From Hyphomicrobium_A sp963745205 (lineage in GTDB: Bacteria; Pseudomonadota; Alphaproteobacteria; Rhizobiales; Hyphomicrobiaceae), in contig CAVUWX010000012.1 of the NCBI GenBank assembly GCA_963745205.1, positions 108,414-172,413 on the forward strand: a stretch of 64,000 bases of DNA, read 5' to 3'. The notes under the pieces were generated by a model. That model was not told where the DNA came from. It made no database searches and saw only the letters and a program-made list of their open reading frames with translations. This document shows, piece by piece, positions 8,189 through 17,176 of the stretch. The position numbers and the translations under genes are program-made. Position 1 is the stretch's first letter, and each line of letters begins with the position of its first letter.

Positions 8189-8639
8189 TTGACCTCCCGG
8201 CCTCACGGATACTTCCGCGGGACGGGCGGCGGCTCTGGTGTCAGGGCCGTCTTGAGTGGCGCGGACAATGCCCCTGCGTCTGCGGCGCTGTCAACCCCGG
8301 GAGGCTTGGACGTGCGCCCGAGCCAGCGTGCGCTCGCGGCGCCGAACCCGGCGTCGCCACTGCCGCGCTATTCTGCCGAACTCGGCGCAGAGCGCGGCGC
8401 TCGGGCAGCGTCAGGCAAATGCAATTGGGCCCCCAGGGGCAGGGGCGCGGGGTGGCAAGCGAAAGCCTCAGGAGCCGCCGGCTCGCCTTGGTCAGCGGTG
8501 GACCTAGCAGGTTGTGCGCAGGATCGGGGGTGCGCTCAATGTTGGGCATCGGATTGGCCTTCGGGGAAGCTTCCTTGAGGATACTACGCCTGCGTCGCGA
8601 GCCGGCATTTGATAACGGTCAAGGCCTCGGGGGTTGGCG
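8189..8639. other. Intergenic region with no convincing gene
   Basis: About 450 bp between the sugar dehydrogenase stop and the hairpin upstream of ffh. Frames open on both strands, but none has a good start and ribosome site. On the minus strand, 8367-8203 has an open stretch with protein-like composition ending in TPEPPPVPRKYP and a stop, but it lacks ATG/GTG/TTG after the preceding stop. It may be the eroded end of a gene. The GGTCAG-like string near 8490 lacks the conserved GGAAG tetraloop region of 4.5S RNA. Confidence 0.5.
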
Positions 8640-9791
8640 TCACTTGGCCGGCGATATTCTCAAGATCTCGCCGTCGTTCTCATCGGTGAGCGCCCACAGC
8701 GCTCCGTCCGGGCCTTGCCTGACGTCACGAATACGCTTTCCCAGATCCGCGAGCAGCTTCTCGGCCATCACGACATTGTCGCCGTCGAAGACGAGCCGCT
8801 CGATGTGCTCGCCCGCGAGTCCTCCGACGAACGCGTTACCCTTCCACTCGGGGAAAAGGTCGCCAGTGTAGAAGGCGAGCCCACTCGTGGCGATCGACGG
8901 CTTCCAGTAGTAGACTGCCGGCTCCATGCCGGGTTTCTCCGACCCCTCACCGATCTTGCTGCCGTCGTAGTCGATGCCATACGTGATGATCGGCCAGCCG
9001 TAGTTCTTGCCCTTCTCCGGGTGGTTGAGCTCATCGCCGCCCTGGGCGCCGTGCTCGACCGTGTAGAGCGCACCCGTATCGGGGCGCAACGCCGCGCCCT
9101 GCACGTTGCGGTGCCCGATGGACCAGACTTCCGGCGCCCAGCCGGGCAGCCTGGGATTGTCGGCGGGCGCCGAGCCATCGGGATTGATGCGGATGATCTT
9201 GCCCAAATCGTTTGCTGGGTTCTGCGCTTCGGCGCGCAGCTTGTTGCGTTCGCCTGTGGTGACGAACAGCGTTCCATCGTGCGCCCACACGAGCCGCGAG
9301 CCGAAGTGATATTGGCTATAGGCGGCGGGCTGCTGCTGGAAGATGACCTTCAGGTTCTCGAGATGGCCGCCGTCTCCTTCGGTCACGAGCTTGGCGCGCG
9401 CGACGCTCGTTCCGTTCTCGAACCAGCCGCGCGGCTCGCCGTAGGAGAAATAGATCGTGCCCGTCTTAGCAAAGTCGGGCGCCAGCAGCACATCGAGCAA
9501 GCCGCCCTGACCGATGGCGGCCACTTCGGGCACGCCGGCGAGGGGCTTCGACAGCTTTCCGTCCTTGCCCACGATGCGCAGGCGCCCCGGGCGCTCGGTG
9601 ACCAGCATGCGCCCATCGGGGAGAAACTGCAGGCCCCAGGGGTGCTCGAGGCCCTTGGCGATGCTCTCGACTTTGATCCGGCTCGGCTGGGGCGGCGGTG
9701 GAGCATTGGTAATAACCGCCGCGGCCGGCCCGGCTGCGACACCGAGCGCTCCCGCCAGCGCCACAGCGATCCTTGCAATTCGATTGAACAT
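8640..9791 (-). CDS. PQQ-dependent sugar (glucose/sorbosone-type) dehydrogenase, exported
   Basis: A 383-residue protein with an N-terminal signal peptide (hydrophobic core IAVALAGALGVAAGPAAAVI) and a six-bladed beta-propeller of the soluble aldose/glucose-sorbosone dehydrogenase family. Family stretches include GLEHPWGLQFLPDGRMLVTE, RPGRLRIV, YGEPR, FGSRLVWAHDGTLFVTTGER, WSIGHRNVQGAALRPDTG and HGAQGGDELNHPEKGKNYGW, the last two holding PQQ and Ca2+ ligands in the family. Similar proteins (YliI) oxidise aldoses in the periplasm using PQQ. No PQQ synthesis genes are in the window. It stands alone, divergent from dapF. Confidence 0.9.
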   Translation of the reverse strand: MFNRIARIAVALAGALGVAAGPAAAVITNAPPPPQPSRIKVESIAKGLEHPWGLQFLPDGRMLVTERPGRLRIVGKDGKLSKPLAGVPEVAAIGQGGLLDVLLAPDFAKTGTIYFSYGEPRGWFENGTSVARAKLVTEGDGGHLENLKVIFQQQPAAYSQYHFGSRLVWAHDGTLFVTTGERNKLRAEAQNPANDLGKIIRINPDGSAPADNPRLPGWAPEVWSIGHRNVQGAALRPDTGALYTVEHGAQGGDELNHPEKGKNYGWPIITYGIDYDGSKIGEGSEKPGMEPAVYYWKPSIATSGLAFYTGDLFPEWKGNAFVGGLAGEHIERLVFDGDNVVMAEKLLADLGKRIRDVRQGPDGALWALTDENDGEILRISPAK

Positions 9792-9847
9792 TGAGTTCGA
9801 GCCTCCGTTCGATTGTCTTTTGAAGCCGTGGCGCCATATATGGGCTC

Positions 9848-10714
9848 ATGTCCGCCTCCGCCACCATTCCCTTCCGCAAGATGAACGGGCTCGGCAACGA
9901 CTTCGTGGTGCTTGACGCGCGCCGCAATTCGATCAGCCTGGCGCCGGAGGATGCGCGTCGCATCAGCGACCGCGCCAAGGGACCTGGCTGCGATCAGGTG
10001 ATCGTGCTCGAGCCTTCGAAGAAGGCCGACCTCTTCATGCGCATCTTTAACGCCGATGGGTCAGAGGTTGAGGCCTGCGGCAACGCCGCGCGCTGCATCG
10101 CGCTGCTCGTCGCCGAGGAGAGCGGCCGCCCCGATGTGACCGTGGAGACGCGCGCCGGCCAACTCAAGGCGCACGTGGAAAGCGCCGACAGCGTCGTGAT
10201 CGATATGGGTGTGCCGCGCTTTGCGTGGGAGGACATCCCGCTCGCCGAGCCGTTCGCCGACACGACGCGCATCGAGCTGCAGATGGGGCCGATCGACGAC
10301 CCGATCCTGCACTCGCCTTCGGTCGTCAACGTCGGCAACCCGCATGCGATCTTCTGGGTCGACGACGTCGAAGCCTACGATCTCGGGCGTTTCGGCCCGC
10401 TGCTCGAGAACCACCCCGTATTTCCCGAGCGCGCCAACATCTCGCTGGCGCAGGTCACGTCGCGCAACGCGTTGACGCTGCGCACCTGGGAGCGCGGCGC
10501 CGGCCTGACGAAGGCGTGCGGCACGGCTGCCTGCGCGGCCGCGGTCGCGGCGGCGCGCAGCGGATTAACCGACCGTCAAGTCACTGTCACACTTGCGGGG
10601 GGAAATCTGTCTATCGATTGGACCGCCGACGGCCATATCCTTATGCGCGGCCCCGCAGAGTTCGAATTCGAAAGCACCCTTCCGGCGGAGACTCTGTCGC
10701 GCGCGCCAGTCTAG
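9848..10714 (+). CDS. dapF: Diaminopimelate epimerase
   Basis: A 288-residue cofactor-independent epimerase converting LL- to meso-diaminopimelate for lysine and peptidoglycan. It has the N-terminal KMNGLGNDFVVLDAR, the first catalytic cysteine in EACGNAARCIA and the second in GLTKACGTAACAA, plus NVGNPHAIFWV and the glycine-rich ERGAGLT. Length is normal. It is the first gene of the dapF-mtaB-ftsY-ispZ arrangement common in Hyphomicrobiales, although 146 bp separate it from mtaB. The ATG at 9848 is about 55 bp from the divergent sugar dehydrogenase start. Confidence 0.97.
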   Translation: MSASATIPFRKMNGLGNDFVVLDARRNSISLAPEDARRISDRAKGPGCDQVIVLEPSKKADLFMRIFNADGSEVEACGNAARCIALLVAEESGRPDVTVETRAGQLKAHVESADSVVIDMGVPRFAWEDIPLAEPFADTTRIELQMGPIDDPILHSPSVVNVGNPHAIFWVDDVEAYDLGRFGPLLENHPVFPERANISLAQVTSRNALTLRTWERGAGLTKACGTAACAAAVAAARSGLTDRQVTVTLAGGNLSIDWTADGHILMRGPAEFEFESTLPAETLSRAPV

Positions 10715-10860
10715 CGGCTGTCAGAGTTGTCCGCTAAGAAGCCCTGGCAAATGGTCTCCGCCCCGTCCTGCCGCCGCCGACAGCCACGCGCGTGGACTGT
10801 CATTGTTTTAGCCGTCGCTGCTGCTAGCTGCTGGTGTCGCAAGGAAGACGCAAACAAGAG

Positions 10861-12117
10861 ATGGCAGACCCTTTAATTATAACGCTCGGCTGCCGGCTTA
10901 ACGCCTACGAGTTGGAAGTGATGCGCAGATGCGCGACCGATGCGGGCTTGGACGATGCCATCATCGTCAACACCTGCGCGGTCACGGGCGAAGCGGTGCG
11001 CCAAGCGATGCAGACGATCCGCAAGCTGCGCCGCGAACATCCCGATTCGCGCATCATCGTGACGGGGTGCGCGGCGCAAATCGAGCCCGAGCGCTTCGCC
11101 GCGCTCCCAGAGGTCGACCACGTCATCGGCAACGCCGAGAAAATAAAGTGCGAGACCTTTGCCGGGCTGTCGACCACGGGCAGCGAGCGCGTTCAGGTCG
11201 ACGACATAATGAGCGTGCGCGAGACGGCGCATCATCTGATCGACGGTTTCGGCTCGCGCACCCGCGCCTATGTTCAGGTGCAGAACGGCTGCGATCACCG
11301 CTGCACCTTCTGCATCATTCCGTTTGGTCGCGGTCCTTCCCGCTCGGTGCCCGCGGGCGAGGTCGTCGCTCAGGTCCGACGGCTGGTCGCGGGCGGCTGC
11401 CGCGAGGTGGTGCTGACCGGCGTCGACATCACCGACTACGGCAAGGACCTTCCGGGCCGCACCACGCTCGGCGCGCTGGTGCGCCAGGTCCTCAAGCACG
11501 TGCCGGAGCTCGAGCGGCTGCGGCTCTCCTCCATCGACCAAGTCGAGGTGGACGAGCCCCTGATGCAGGCCATTGCCGAGGAGGAGCGGCTCATGCCGCA
11601 CCTTCACCTCTCCATGCAGGCGGGCGACGACTTGACCTTGAAGCGCATGAAACGGCGCCACAGCCGCGCGGATGCGGTGACGTTCTGCGAGACCGTGCGC
11701 CGGCTGCGCCCGGATGTCGTGTTCGGCGCCGATCTCATCGCCGGCTTCCCGACCGAGACGGACGAGATGTTTGCAAACTCCATGAGCATCGTCGACGACT
11801 GCGGCCTCACCTATCTGCACGTATTCCCGTTCTCTGCGCGCAAGGGCACGCCCGCCGCGCGCATGCCGCAGCTCGCGCGCTCCCTCGTGAAGGAGCGGGC
11901 CGCGTGTCTGAGAAGAAAAGGCGCCGAGGCGCTCTCCCGCTATCTTGCCGCGCAGGCCGGCTCGGAGGTGGAGGTGCTAATCGAGCGCGACGGCGTCGGG
12001 CGCACGCGCCATTTCACCGAGATCGAGCTATCCGCTTCTGCTTCAGCAGGAACGCTGCTGCGGGCCCGCGTCAACGGCCACGACGGCCAGCGCTTGTCCG
12101 GCGAGGTGATGGCGTGA
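10861..12117 (+). CDS. mtaB: tRNA t6A37 methylthiotransferase MtaB
   Basis: A 418-residue radical-SAM enzyme that adds a methylthio group to t6A37 in tRNAs reading ANN codons. The UPF0004 N-terminal domain has three cluster-binding cysteines in TLGCRLNAYE, NTCAVT and VTGCAAQ. The radical-SAM CxxxCxxC is NGCDHRCTFCIIPFGRGPSR, and a C-terminal TRAM-like segment (EVEVLIERDGVGRTRHF) follows. ATG 10861 is preferred over 10834 because it lies immediately before the first strand. The stop overlaps the ftsY start by 4 bp, which indicates translational coupling. Confidence 0.94.
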   Translation: MADPLIITLGCRLNAYELEVMRRCATDAGLDDAIIVNTCAVTGEAVRQAMQTIRKLRREHPDSRIIVTGCAAQIEPERFAALPEVDHVIGNAEKIKCETFAGLSTTGSERVQVDDIMSVRETAHHLIDGFGSRTRAYVQVQNGCDHRCTFCIIPFGRGPSRSVPAGEVVAQVRRLVAGGCREVVLTGVDITDYGKDLPGRTTLGALVRQVLKHVPELERLRLSSIDQVEVDEPLMQAIAEEERLMPHLHLSMQAGDDLTLKRMKRRHSRADAVTFCETVRRLRPDVVFGADLIAGFPTETDEMFANSMSIVDDCGLTYLHVFPFSARKGTPAARMPQLARSLVKERAACLRRKGAEALSRYLAAQAGSEVEVLIERDGVGRTRHFTEIELSASASAGTLLRARVNGHDGQRLSGEVMA

Positions 12118-13139
12118 GTGAGCGGGGCGCCAAGGTTCAAGGTGCACTTGGCCGCCTGTGGGGGTCGAAGCCTAAGAGCGAGGCGGCCGCGGTCGAAGCG
12201 GCTGCGGCGAGCACGGGCGGGCCTGGCGGGTTTTTCGAGCGCCTGAAGCAGGGCCTCGGAAAAACATCCTCGAAGCTGTCCGACGGCATCGGCGGTCTCT
12301 TCACCAAGCGCAAGCTGTCGGGCGAGACGCTCGACGACCTTGAGGACGTGCTAATCGAAGCCGATCTAGGCCTCGACACGGCGGAGCGCATCATCGCAAC
12401 CCTGGGCCAGGGTCGCTACGAGAAGGGCATCGGCGCCGACGACGTGCGCGCCGTCTTGAAGGCCGAGGTTGAGCGCGTGCTCGCTCCCGTTGCGCTGCCA
12501 CTGCAGATCGACGCCTCGCAAAAGCCGTTCGTGATCCTCGTTGTCGGTGTCAACGGCACTGGAAAGACCACGACGATAGGCAAGCTCGCCGCGCGTTTCC
12601 GCCGCGAGGGCAAGACGGTGATGCTCGCGGCTGGCGACACGTTCCGTGCGGCCGCCATCGATCAGCTCAAGATCTGGGGCGAGCGCACGGGCTCCGAGGT
12701 CGTAGCAGGCGAGGCGGGCTCGGATGCGGCGGGCCTGGTGTTCGACGCGGTGACCCGGGCCCGCGACTGCGGTGCCGACGTGCTGCTCGTCGATACCGCG
12801 GGGCGGTTGCAGAACAAGGAAGTGCTGATGGAGGAGCTCGCCAAGGTTCTCCGCGTGATGCGCAAGGTCGAGCCGAGTGCTCCGCACGCCGTGCTTCTGG
12901 TACTCGACGCCACCACAGGGCAGAACGCGATGTCGCAGGTCGACGTGTTCCGCGATCGCGCCGGCGTCACCGGCCTCGTCATGACCAAGCTCGACGGCAC
13001 CGCGCGGGGCGGCATCCTGGTGGCCATTTCCGCAAAGCACGCACTTCCCGTGTACGCCATCGGGATCGGCGAAGGCGTGGACGATCTCCAGCCGTTCGAC
13101 GCGGGAGATTTTGCACAAGCCATCGCCGCGTCTAACTGA
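12114..13139 (+). CDS. ftsY: SRP receptor FtsY
   Basis: A 341-residue membrane-associated GTPase that receives SRP-ribosome complexes. The start is GTG 12114, inside the mtaB stop (GTGA overlap). The acidic A domain is short. N domain about residues 40-115 (GLGKTSSKLSDGIGGLFTKR). G domain: VVGVNGTGKTTTIGKLAARF, DTFRAAAIDQLKIWGERTG, VDTAGRLQNKEVLMEEL and TKLDGTARGGILV, ending GIGEGVDDLQPFDAGDFAQA, the FtsY signature. The frame is open far upstream, but that part is antisense-like noise over mtaB. Partner of Ffh at 6.5-8.1 kb. Confidence 0.97.
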   Translation: MSERGAKVQGALGRLWGSKPKSEAAAVEAAAASTGGPGGFFERLKQGLGKTSSKLSDGIGGLFTKRKLSGETLDDLEDVLIEADLGLDTAERIIATLGQGRYEKGIGADDVRAVLKAEVERVLAPVALPLQIDASQKPFVILVVGVNGTGKTTTIGKLAARFRREGKTVMLAAGDTFRAAAIDQLKIWGERTGSEVVAGEAGSDAAGLVFDAVTRARDCGADVLLVDTAGRLQNKEVLMEELAKVLRVMRKVEPSAPHAVLLVLDATTGQNAMSQVDVFRDRAGVTGLVMTKLDGTARGGILVAISAKHALPVYAIGIGEGVDDLQPFDAGDFAQAIAASN

Positions 13140-13200
13140 GGACCCCATATGCAACTCAGGCAATCAAGAATTTGTAGCAAATGAAGGATTATCTCGGCAC

Positions 13201-13923
13201 ATGAGCGCGCTGAAGCGATTGATGCCTTTCAACGCCGAGCAGACGGTCAACATCCTGAGCGAGTTCGGGCCGCTCATGCTGATGTTCATCGTCAATGCGA
13301 TGTACGGCATTGCCGCGGGCACCTGGGCGCTCATCATATCGACGGTCGTTGCGATCGTGGCGATGCTGATCGTGCTGCGGCGCCTGCCCGTGTTCCCGCT
13401 GATCGCCTCCACCGTGACGGTGGCGTTCGGCGCGCTCACGATCGTGACCGAGGATCCGATGTGGGTGCAGATCAAGGTGACGATCTTCAACGTCCTCTTC
13501 GCATTGTTCCTGTTCGGCGGGCTGTGGTTCAACCGGAACTTCTTCAAGTATGTCTTCGAGAAGACGTTCCACTACTCCAAGGAAGGCTGGGACAAGTTCA
13601 CCTGGAATTTCGCGTGGTTCTTCATCTTCACGGCGTTCGCCAACGAATTCGTGCGTCTCACCTTCAAGGACGGGCAGGTCTACAATCTGCTCGGCATGGA
13701 GACGAACGGCGTCGGCATCTGGATCACTTTCAAGGTCGCGCTCGTCATGCCGCTTTCGGCGGCCTATGCTTGGTACCTGACGCGCCTGATGCAGCGCTAC
13801 CGCATTCCCGAGGCGAAGCCGGTGCCCGTGTCCGTGCTGGTATCTACCAACACGTCTTCGAGTTTGGGTACCTCGGCGCAATCGACTACGGCGACTGAGC
13901 CGCGCGGGACCAAGCTCGGATAA
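13201..13923 (+). CDS. IspZ/YciB family inner-membrane protein (extended paralogue)
   Basis: A 240-residue multi-pass membrane protein of the IspZ/YciB family, whose members support septation and envelope integrity. Hallmarks are FGPLMLMFIVNAMYGI near the N-terminus, VTEDPMWVQIKVTIFNVLFA, FHYSKEGWDKFTWNFAWFFI and ANEFVRLTF, where ANE replaces the more usual LNE. The start chosen is ATG 13201; an upstream ATG at 13111 lies inside ftsY. A Ser/Thr-rich tail of about 40 residues extends the C-terminus compared with the family. A second copy follows 87 bp downstream. Confidence 0.88.
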   Translation: MSALKRLMPFNAEQTVNILSEFGPLMLMFIVNAMYGIAAGTWALIISTVVAIVAMLIVLRRLPVFPLIASTVTVAFGALTIVTEDPMWVQIKVTIFNVLFALFLFGGLWFNRNFFKYVFEKTFHYSKEGWDKFTWNFAWFFIFTAFANEFVRLTFKDGQVYNLLGMETNGVGIWITFKVALVMPLSAAYAWYLTRLMQRYRIPEAKPVPVSVLVSTNTSSSLGTSAQSTTATEPRGTKLG

Positions 13924-14010
13924 TGCTCAAATTAGATTAGCGACGGCGCGCCCGCCACAGCGGCGCAATTTGAGCGACAATCAACGATCGCCGAGGGGAA
14001 GAGGAACGAG

Positions 14011-14595
14011 ATGGCAAACGAGAACAGCACCAAGGCCACGGAGACTCCGCTCAAGGCGCAGCTTCTGAAGCTCGCCGTCGAGGTCGGCCCGCTGGCGGTA
14101 TTCTTCATCGTCAATGCGCGCGCCGGCATCTTCTGGGGCACGGGCGTGTTTATGGTGGCGACAATCGCCTCGCTCATCGCGTCGCGCATCCTGTTTGGGC
14201 GCGTCCCCGTCATGCCGCTCGTCTCCGGCGTCTGCGTCATGGTGTTTGGCGGACTGACGCTGTGGCTGCAGGACGATCACTTCATCAAGATCAAGCCGAC
14301 GATTGTGAACTCGCTATTCGCCGGCGCGCTCTTCATCGGGCTGTTCGCCGGCCAGTCGCTGCTGCGCATCGTATTCGGCGAGGTCTTCCGGCTCACCGAC
14401 GAGGGCTGGCGCAAGCTGACCCTGCGCTGGGCCTTCTTCTTTGCGTTCCTCGCGGTACTGAACGAGATCATGTGGCGCTCGTTCTCGACCGACACGTGGG
14501 TGAGCTTCAAGGTGTTCGCCGTCATGCCACTGACGATGGCGTTTGCCGTCGCTCAAGTCGGACTGCTGCGCCAATACGAGCCGCCTGCGGAGTAA
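14011..14595 (+). CDS. Inner-membrane-spanning protein IspZ/YciB
   Basis: A 194-residue protein of normal family length with five hydrophobic segments. It carries AVEVGPLAVFFIVNARAGIFWGT in two overlapping parts, LQDDHFIKIKPTIVNSLFAG, FRLTDEGWRKLTLRWAFFF and LAVLNEIMWRSFSTDTWVSF, the strongest YciB signatures. It is closer to the classical family than the upstream paralogue. In E. coli YciB links cell division and envelope synthesis; in related alphaproteobacteria a single ispZ usually follows ftsY. ATG 14011 follows a GAGGGGAAGAGG purine run. Role here is inferred from the family. Confidence 0.93.
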   Translation: MANENSTKATETPLKAQLLKLAVEVGPLAVFFIVNARAGIFWGTGVFMVATIASLIASRILFGRVPVMPLVSGVCVMVFGGLTLWLQDDHFIKIKPTIVNSLFAGALFIGLFAGQSLLRIVFGEVFRLTDEGWRKLTLRWAFFFAFLAVLNEIMWRSFSTDTWVSFKVFAVMPLTMAFAVAQVGLLRQYEPPAE

Positions 14596-14832
14596 CGGCC
14601 GTCGCCTCGCGGATCGTCGTTATACGGATGCTCAGCATTCGCAATAACCCACGCTAATATCTTGCGAATTGTTCTTCGCGCGCGCCTGTTTTGCTCTAGA
14701 CGAACGGGCAAATCTGGTATTTTCTCCAAATCGAACGATAACCTTTTCCTCAGCGGCAAAGGTGGGGCGCAGGGGGTCGATGCACCGCTTTCGGCGGGGT
14801 TCGACGTTGTCTCTCCTTTCCCAACGAAAATC

Positions 14833-15312
14833 ATGGCACGGCACAAGGCACGCGAAATGGCGGTCGTCAGGTTGGAGCGATCACCGATTCACTTGCTGCA
14901 TCGGGCTGGTCAATGCGCCAGCGACGCCTTCCAGGGAGAGATGGGCGAGGGCGATCTCACGCCGCGGCAATACGCGGTGCTCGTCGCCGTCTCGCAAAAT
15001 GAAGGTTTGAGTCAGACCAACCTCGTTGAGAAAACTGGCGTTGACCGCTCGACGCTCGCCGATATCGTGCGCCGCATGCTCAAGAAGGGCCTGCTGCAGC
15101 GCCGCCGCACCAGGGACGACGCGCGTGCCTATGCGGTCAAGCTCACCGAGGAGGGGTGGCGCATCCTCAAGGCGGCCGACCCGCTGGCCAAGCGCGTCGA
15201 CGACAAAATCCTCGCAGCCCTTCCCGGCCAGCAGCGCGAGCGCTTCCTGCAGGACTTGACGCTGATTGTCGAGGCGCTCGGCAAGCTGCAGGCCGAGGCC
15301 AGCAAGGCCTAG
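14833..15312 (+). CDS. MarR-family transcriptional regulator
   Basis: A winged-helix regulator of about 159 residues. The DNA-binding part reads LTPRQYAVLVAVSQNEGLSQ and TNLVEKTGVDRSTLADIVRR, followed by the wing (LLQRRRTRDDARAYAVKLTE), with dimerisation helices at both ends. The frame is open to 14662, but the upstream part has poor coding character; ATG 14833 or 14857 are realistic starts. The gene is convergent with asd. Effector and targets are not evident. The preceding 240 bp (14596-14832) hold no other gene that I can support. Confidence 0.9.
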   Translation: MARHKAREMAVVRLERSPIHLLHRAGQCASDAFQGEMGEGDLTPRQYAVLVAVSQNEGLSQTNLVEKTGVDRSTLADIVRRMLKKGLLQRRRTRDDARAYAVKLTEEGWRILKAADPLAKRVDDKILAALPGQQRERFLQDLTLIVEALGKLQAEASKA

Positions 15313-15332
15313 CTGCGAGCCAGCGCGCCGCT

Positions 15333-16361
15333 TCAGGCAGCGTTGGGCAGAAGCTTGCGGTTGATGATCGTCTCGGCGATCTGCACCGTGTTGAGCGCCG
15401 CCCCCTTCAAGAGGTTGTCCGCCACCACCCACAGCGACAGGCCGTTCTCGACGGTGGCATCCTCGCGGATGCGCGAAACGTAGGTCGCGAACTCGCCGGC
15501 CGCTTCGACGGGCGTGACGTAGCCGCCCGGTTCGCGCTTATCGACCACCATGACGCCCGGCGCCGAGCGCAGGATCTTGCGTGCCTCCTCGGGGCTCAAG
15601 GGCCTTTCGAACTCGATGTTGACCGCCTCCGAGTGCCCGACAAACACCGGCACGCGCACGCATGTCGCCGTCAGCCTGATCTTCGGGTCGAGGATCTTCT
15701 TGGTCTCGACCATCATCTTCCATTCCTCCTTCGTGTAGCCGTCCTCCATGAAGACGTCGATCTGAGGAATGCAGTTGAAGGCGATCTGCTTGGGAAACTT
15801 CTGCGGCTCGACTTCCTGGCCCGGGACGTACATGCCCTTGGTCTGCTGCCACAGCTCGTCCATTGCCTCCTTGCCTGCGCCCGAGACGGACTGGTAGGTG
15901 GCGACGACGACGCGCTTGATCTTGGCGGCGTCGTGCAGCGGCTTCAGCACGACGACGAGCTGCGCTGTTGAGCAGTTGGGGTTGGCGATGATGTTCTTCT
16001 TGGCGTAGCCGCTGACTGCGTCGGCGTTGACCTCCGGCACGACGAGCGGCACGTCCTGGTCGTAGCGCCAGGCGGAGGAGTTGTCGATGACGATACAGCC
16101 CTTGGCGCCGATCCTCGGTGACCACTCCTTCGACACGGCGGAGCCCGCCGACATCAGGCAGAGGTCGACCTTGGAAAAATCGAACTGCTCGAGGTCGCGG
16201 CATTTCAGCGTGCGGTCGCCGTAGGAGACCTCGACGCCGAGTGAGCGGCGCGAGGCGATGGCGTACACCTCCTCGGCCGGAAACTTGCGTTCTTCCAGCA
16301 CCTTGAGCATTTCGCGGCCCACGTTCCCCGTGGCTCCGACGACGGCAACCTTGTAGCCCAT
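15333..16361 (-). CDS. asd: Aspartate-semialdehyde dehydrogenase
   Basis: A 342-residue NADPH-dependent enzyme making aspartate semialdehyde for lysine, threonine and methionine. N-terminal Rossmann motif YKVAVVGATGNVGREMLKVL; phosphate-binding SAGSAVSKEW; catalytic cysteine in IANPNCSTAQLVVVLKPL; substrate-binding TYQSVSGAGKEAM and RVPVFVGHSEAVNIEF. ATG 16361 gives the standard N-terminus; the longer frame adds only non-homologous residues. Works upstream of dapB (19.7 kb) and dapF (9.8 kb), also in this window. Confidence 0.97.
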   Translation of the reverse strand: MGYKVAVVGATGNVGREMLKVLEERKFPAEEVYAIASRRSLGVEVSYGDRTLKCRDLEQFDFSKVDLCLMSAGSAVSKEWSPRIGAKGCIVIDNSSAWRYDQDVPLVVPEVNADAVSGYAKKNIIANPNCSTAQLVVVLKPLHDAAKIKRVVVATYQSVSGAGKEAMDELWQQTKGMYVPGQEVEPQKFPKQIAFNCIPQIDVFMEDGYTKEEWKMMVETKKILDPKIRLTATCVRVPVFVGHSEAVNIEFERPLSPEEARKILRSAPGVMVVDKREPGGYVTPVEAAGEFATYVSRIREDATVENGLSLWVVADNLLKGAALNTVQIAETIINRKLLPNAA

Positions 16362-16585
16362 TGTCAGTCTCGATTTCCCAAGCGGCGCGGCTTGCGCCGC
16401 GCATGCCGGCTCACTTACGCGGCATGGCCCCGCCTTGCAAGGGGCTGGCGTGAGCTGGCCCCCTCGGCAGCACGTTTGCCCAACCACCTGTATATTGCCC
16501 AACGCAGATTCGCGGCGTCCATCGAGATGCCATAATCCGAATCGGATAGCTTTAGCGCTGATTTGCCGCCGGTGAGACGCTCGTC

Positions 16586-17176
16586 ATGGACATCGCAAAA
16601 TCGGTTGAGTTTTTGGCGACCTACCCGATCTGGGTACGCGGTCTGTTCGTATTCTGGGTAATCGTAAGCGCAGCTTTGCTCGTTAGCGTTCTTCTGAGCG
16701 GTCGAATAATTGCCGGCGCTAGTATGGACCATCCTTCGGACGTTCAGCGTCGCCTTAGCCTGCAGACGTCATTAGGGAGCGAACCCTCTCGTGGACGCAA
16801 CCCAATACCTGAAAGACGATCCGGAGAAATAATTGATGCTCGCTCTGGGGCGTCGCTTTCAACCACGCTCGCTCTGGCGCTTGATCGGAACGCCACCGCC
16901 TTGCAGCGTGAACACATTATGGGTCGCTTCGATGGGTGGGAAGTCGAGGTGACGGGCTCGGTCTGCGATGTGGCGCGCATGCACGATCCAGGATTCCATT
17001 TGTTGATAGAGATCGCTGACAGCGACAGAGGTAGTCGATTGATCTCCGCTTCAGTCCGGCCCGAAGGCGAACATTGGGTCCGCTCACTTGTTCCCAAGCA
17101 GCGCATTGCAGTGCGGGGTATACTGCGATTTGGATCGTTAGGGATCAGTTTGGATGACGTTCGCCCGATAGCTTAG
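16586..17176 (+). CDS. Membrane-anchored protein with probable OB-like C-terminal domain
   Basis: A 196-residue protein not assigned to a named family. One transmembrane helix lies at about residues 18-40 (WVRGLFVFWVIVSAALLVSV), followed by a Ser/Arg-rich linker. A C-terminal domain from about 112 (RFDGWEVEVTGSVCDVAR ... LVPKQRIAVRGILRFG) alternates strands and ends in a 'V.G.l' pattern resembling tRNA_anti-like OB folds. Base composition is lower in GC than its neighbours, hinting at recent acquisition or relaxed selection. Its stop overlaps the convergent leuB stop by 4 bp. Function unknown. Confidence 0.65.
   Translation: MDIAKSVEFLATYPIWVRGLFVFWVIVSAALLVSVLLSGRIIAGASMDHPSDVQRRLSLQTSLGSEPSRGRNPIPERRSGEIIDARSGASLSTTLALALDRNATALQREHIMGRFDGWEVEVTGSVCDVARMHDPGFHLLIEIADSDRGSRLISASVRPEGEHWVRSLVPKQRIAVRGILRFGSLGISLDDVRPIA

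Noticed and set aside
8480..8530. Possible 4.5S SRP RNA near ffh (GGTCAGCGG ... AGCAGG)
   Set aside because: The conserved GGAAG loop and symmetrical internal loop are missing, and the strings do not pair as required.
10929..12113. Open frame upstream of and in frame with ftsY
   Set aside because: It lies over mtaB in another frame and is Arg-rich noise; FtsY begins at GTG 12114.
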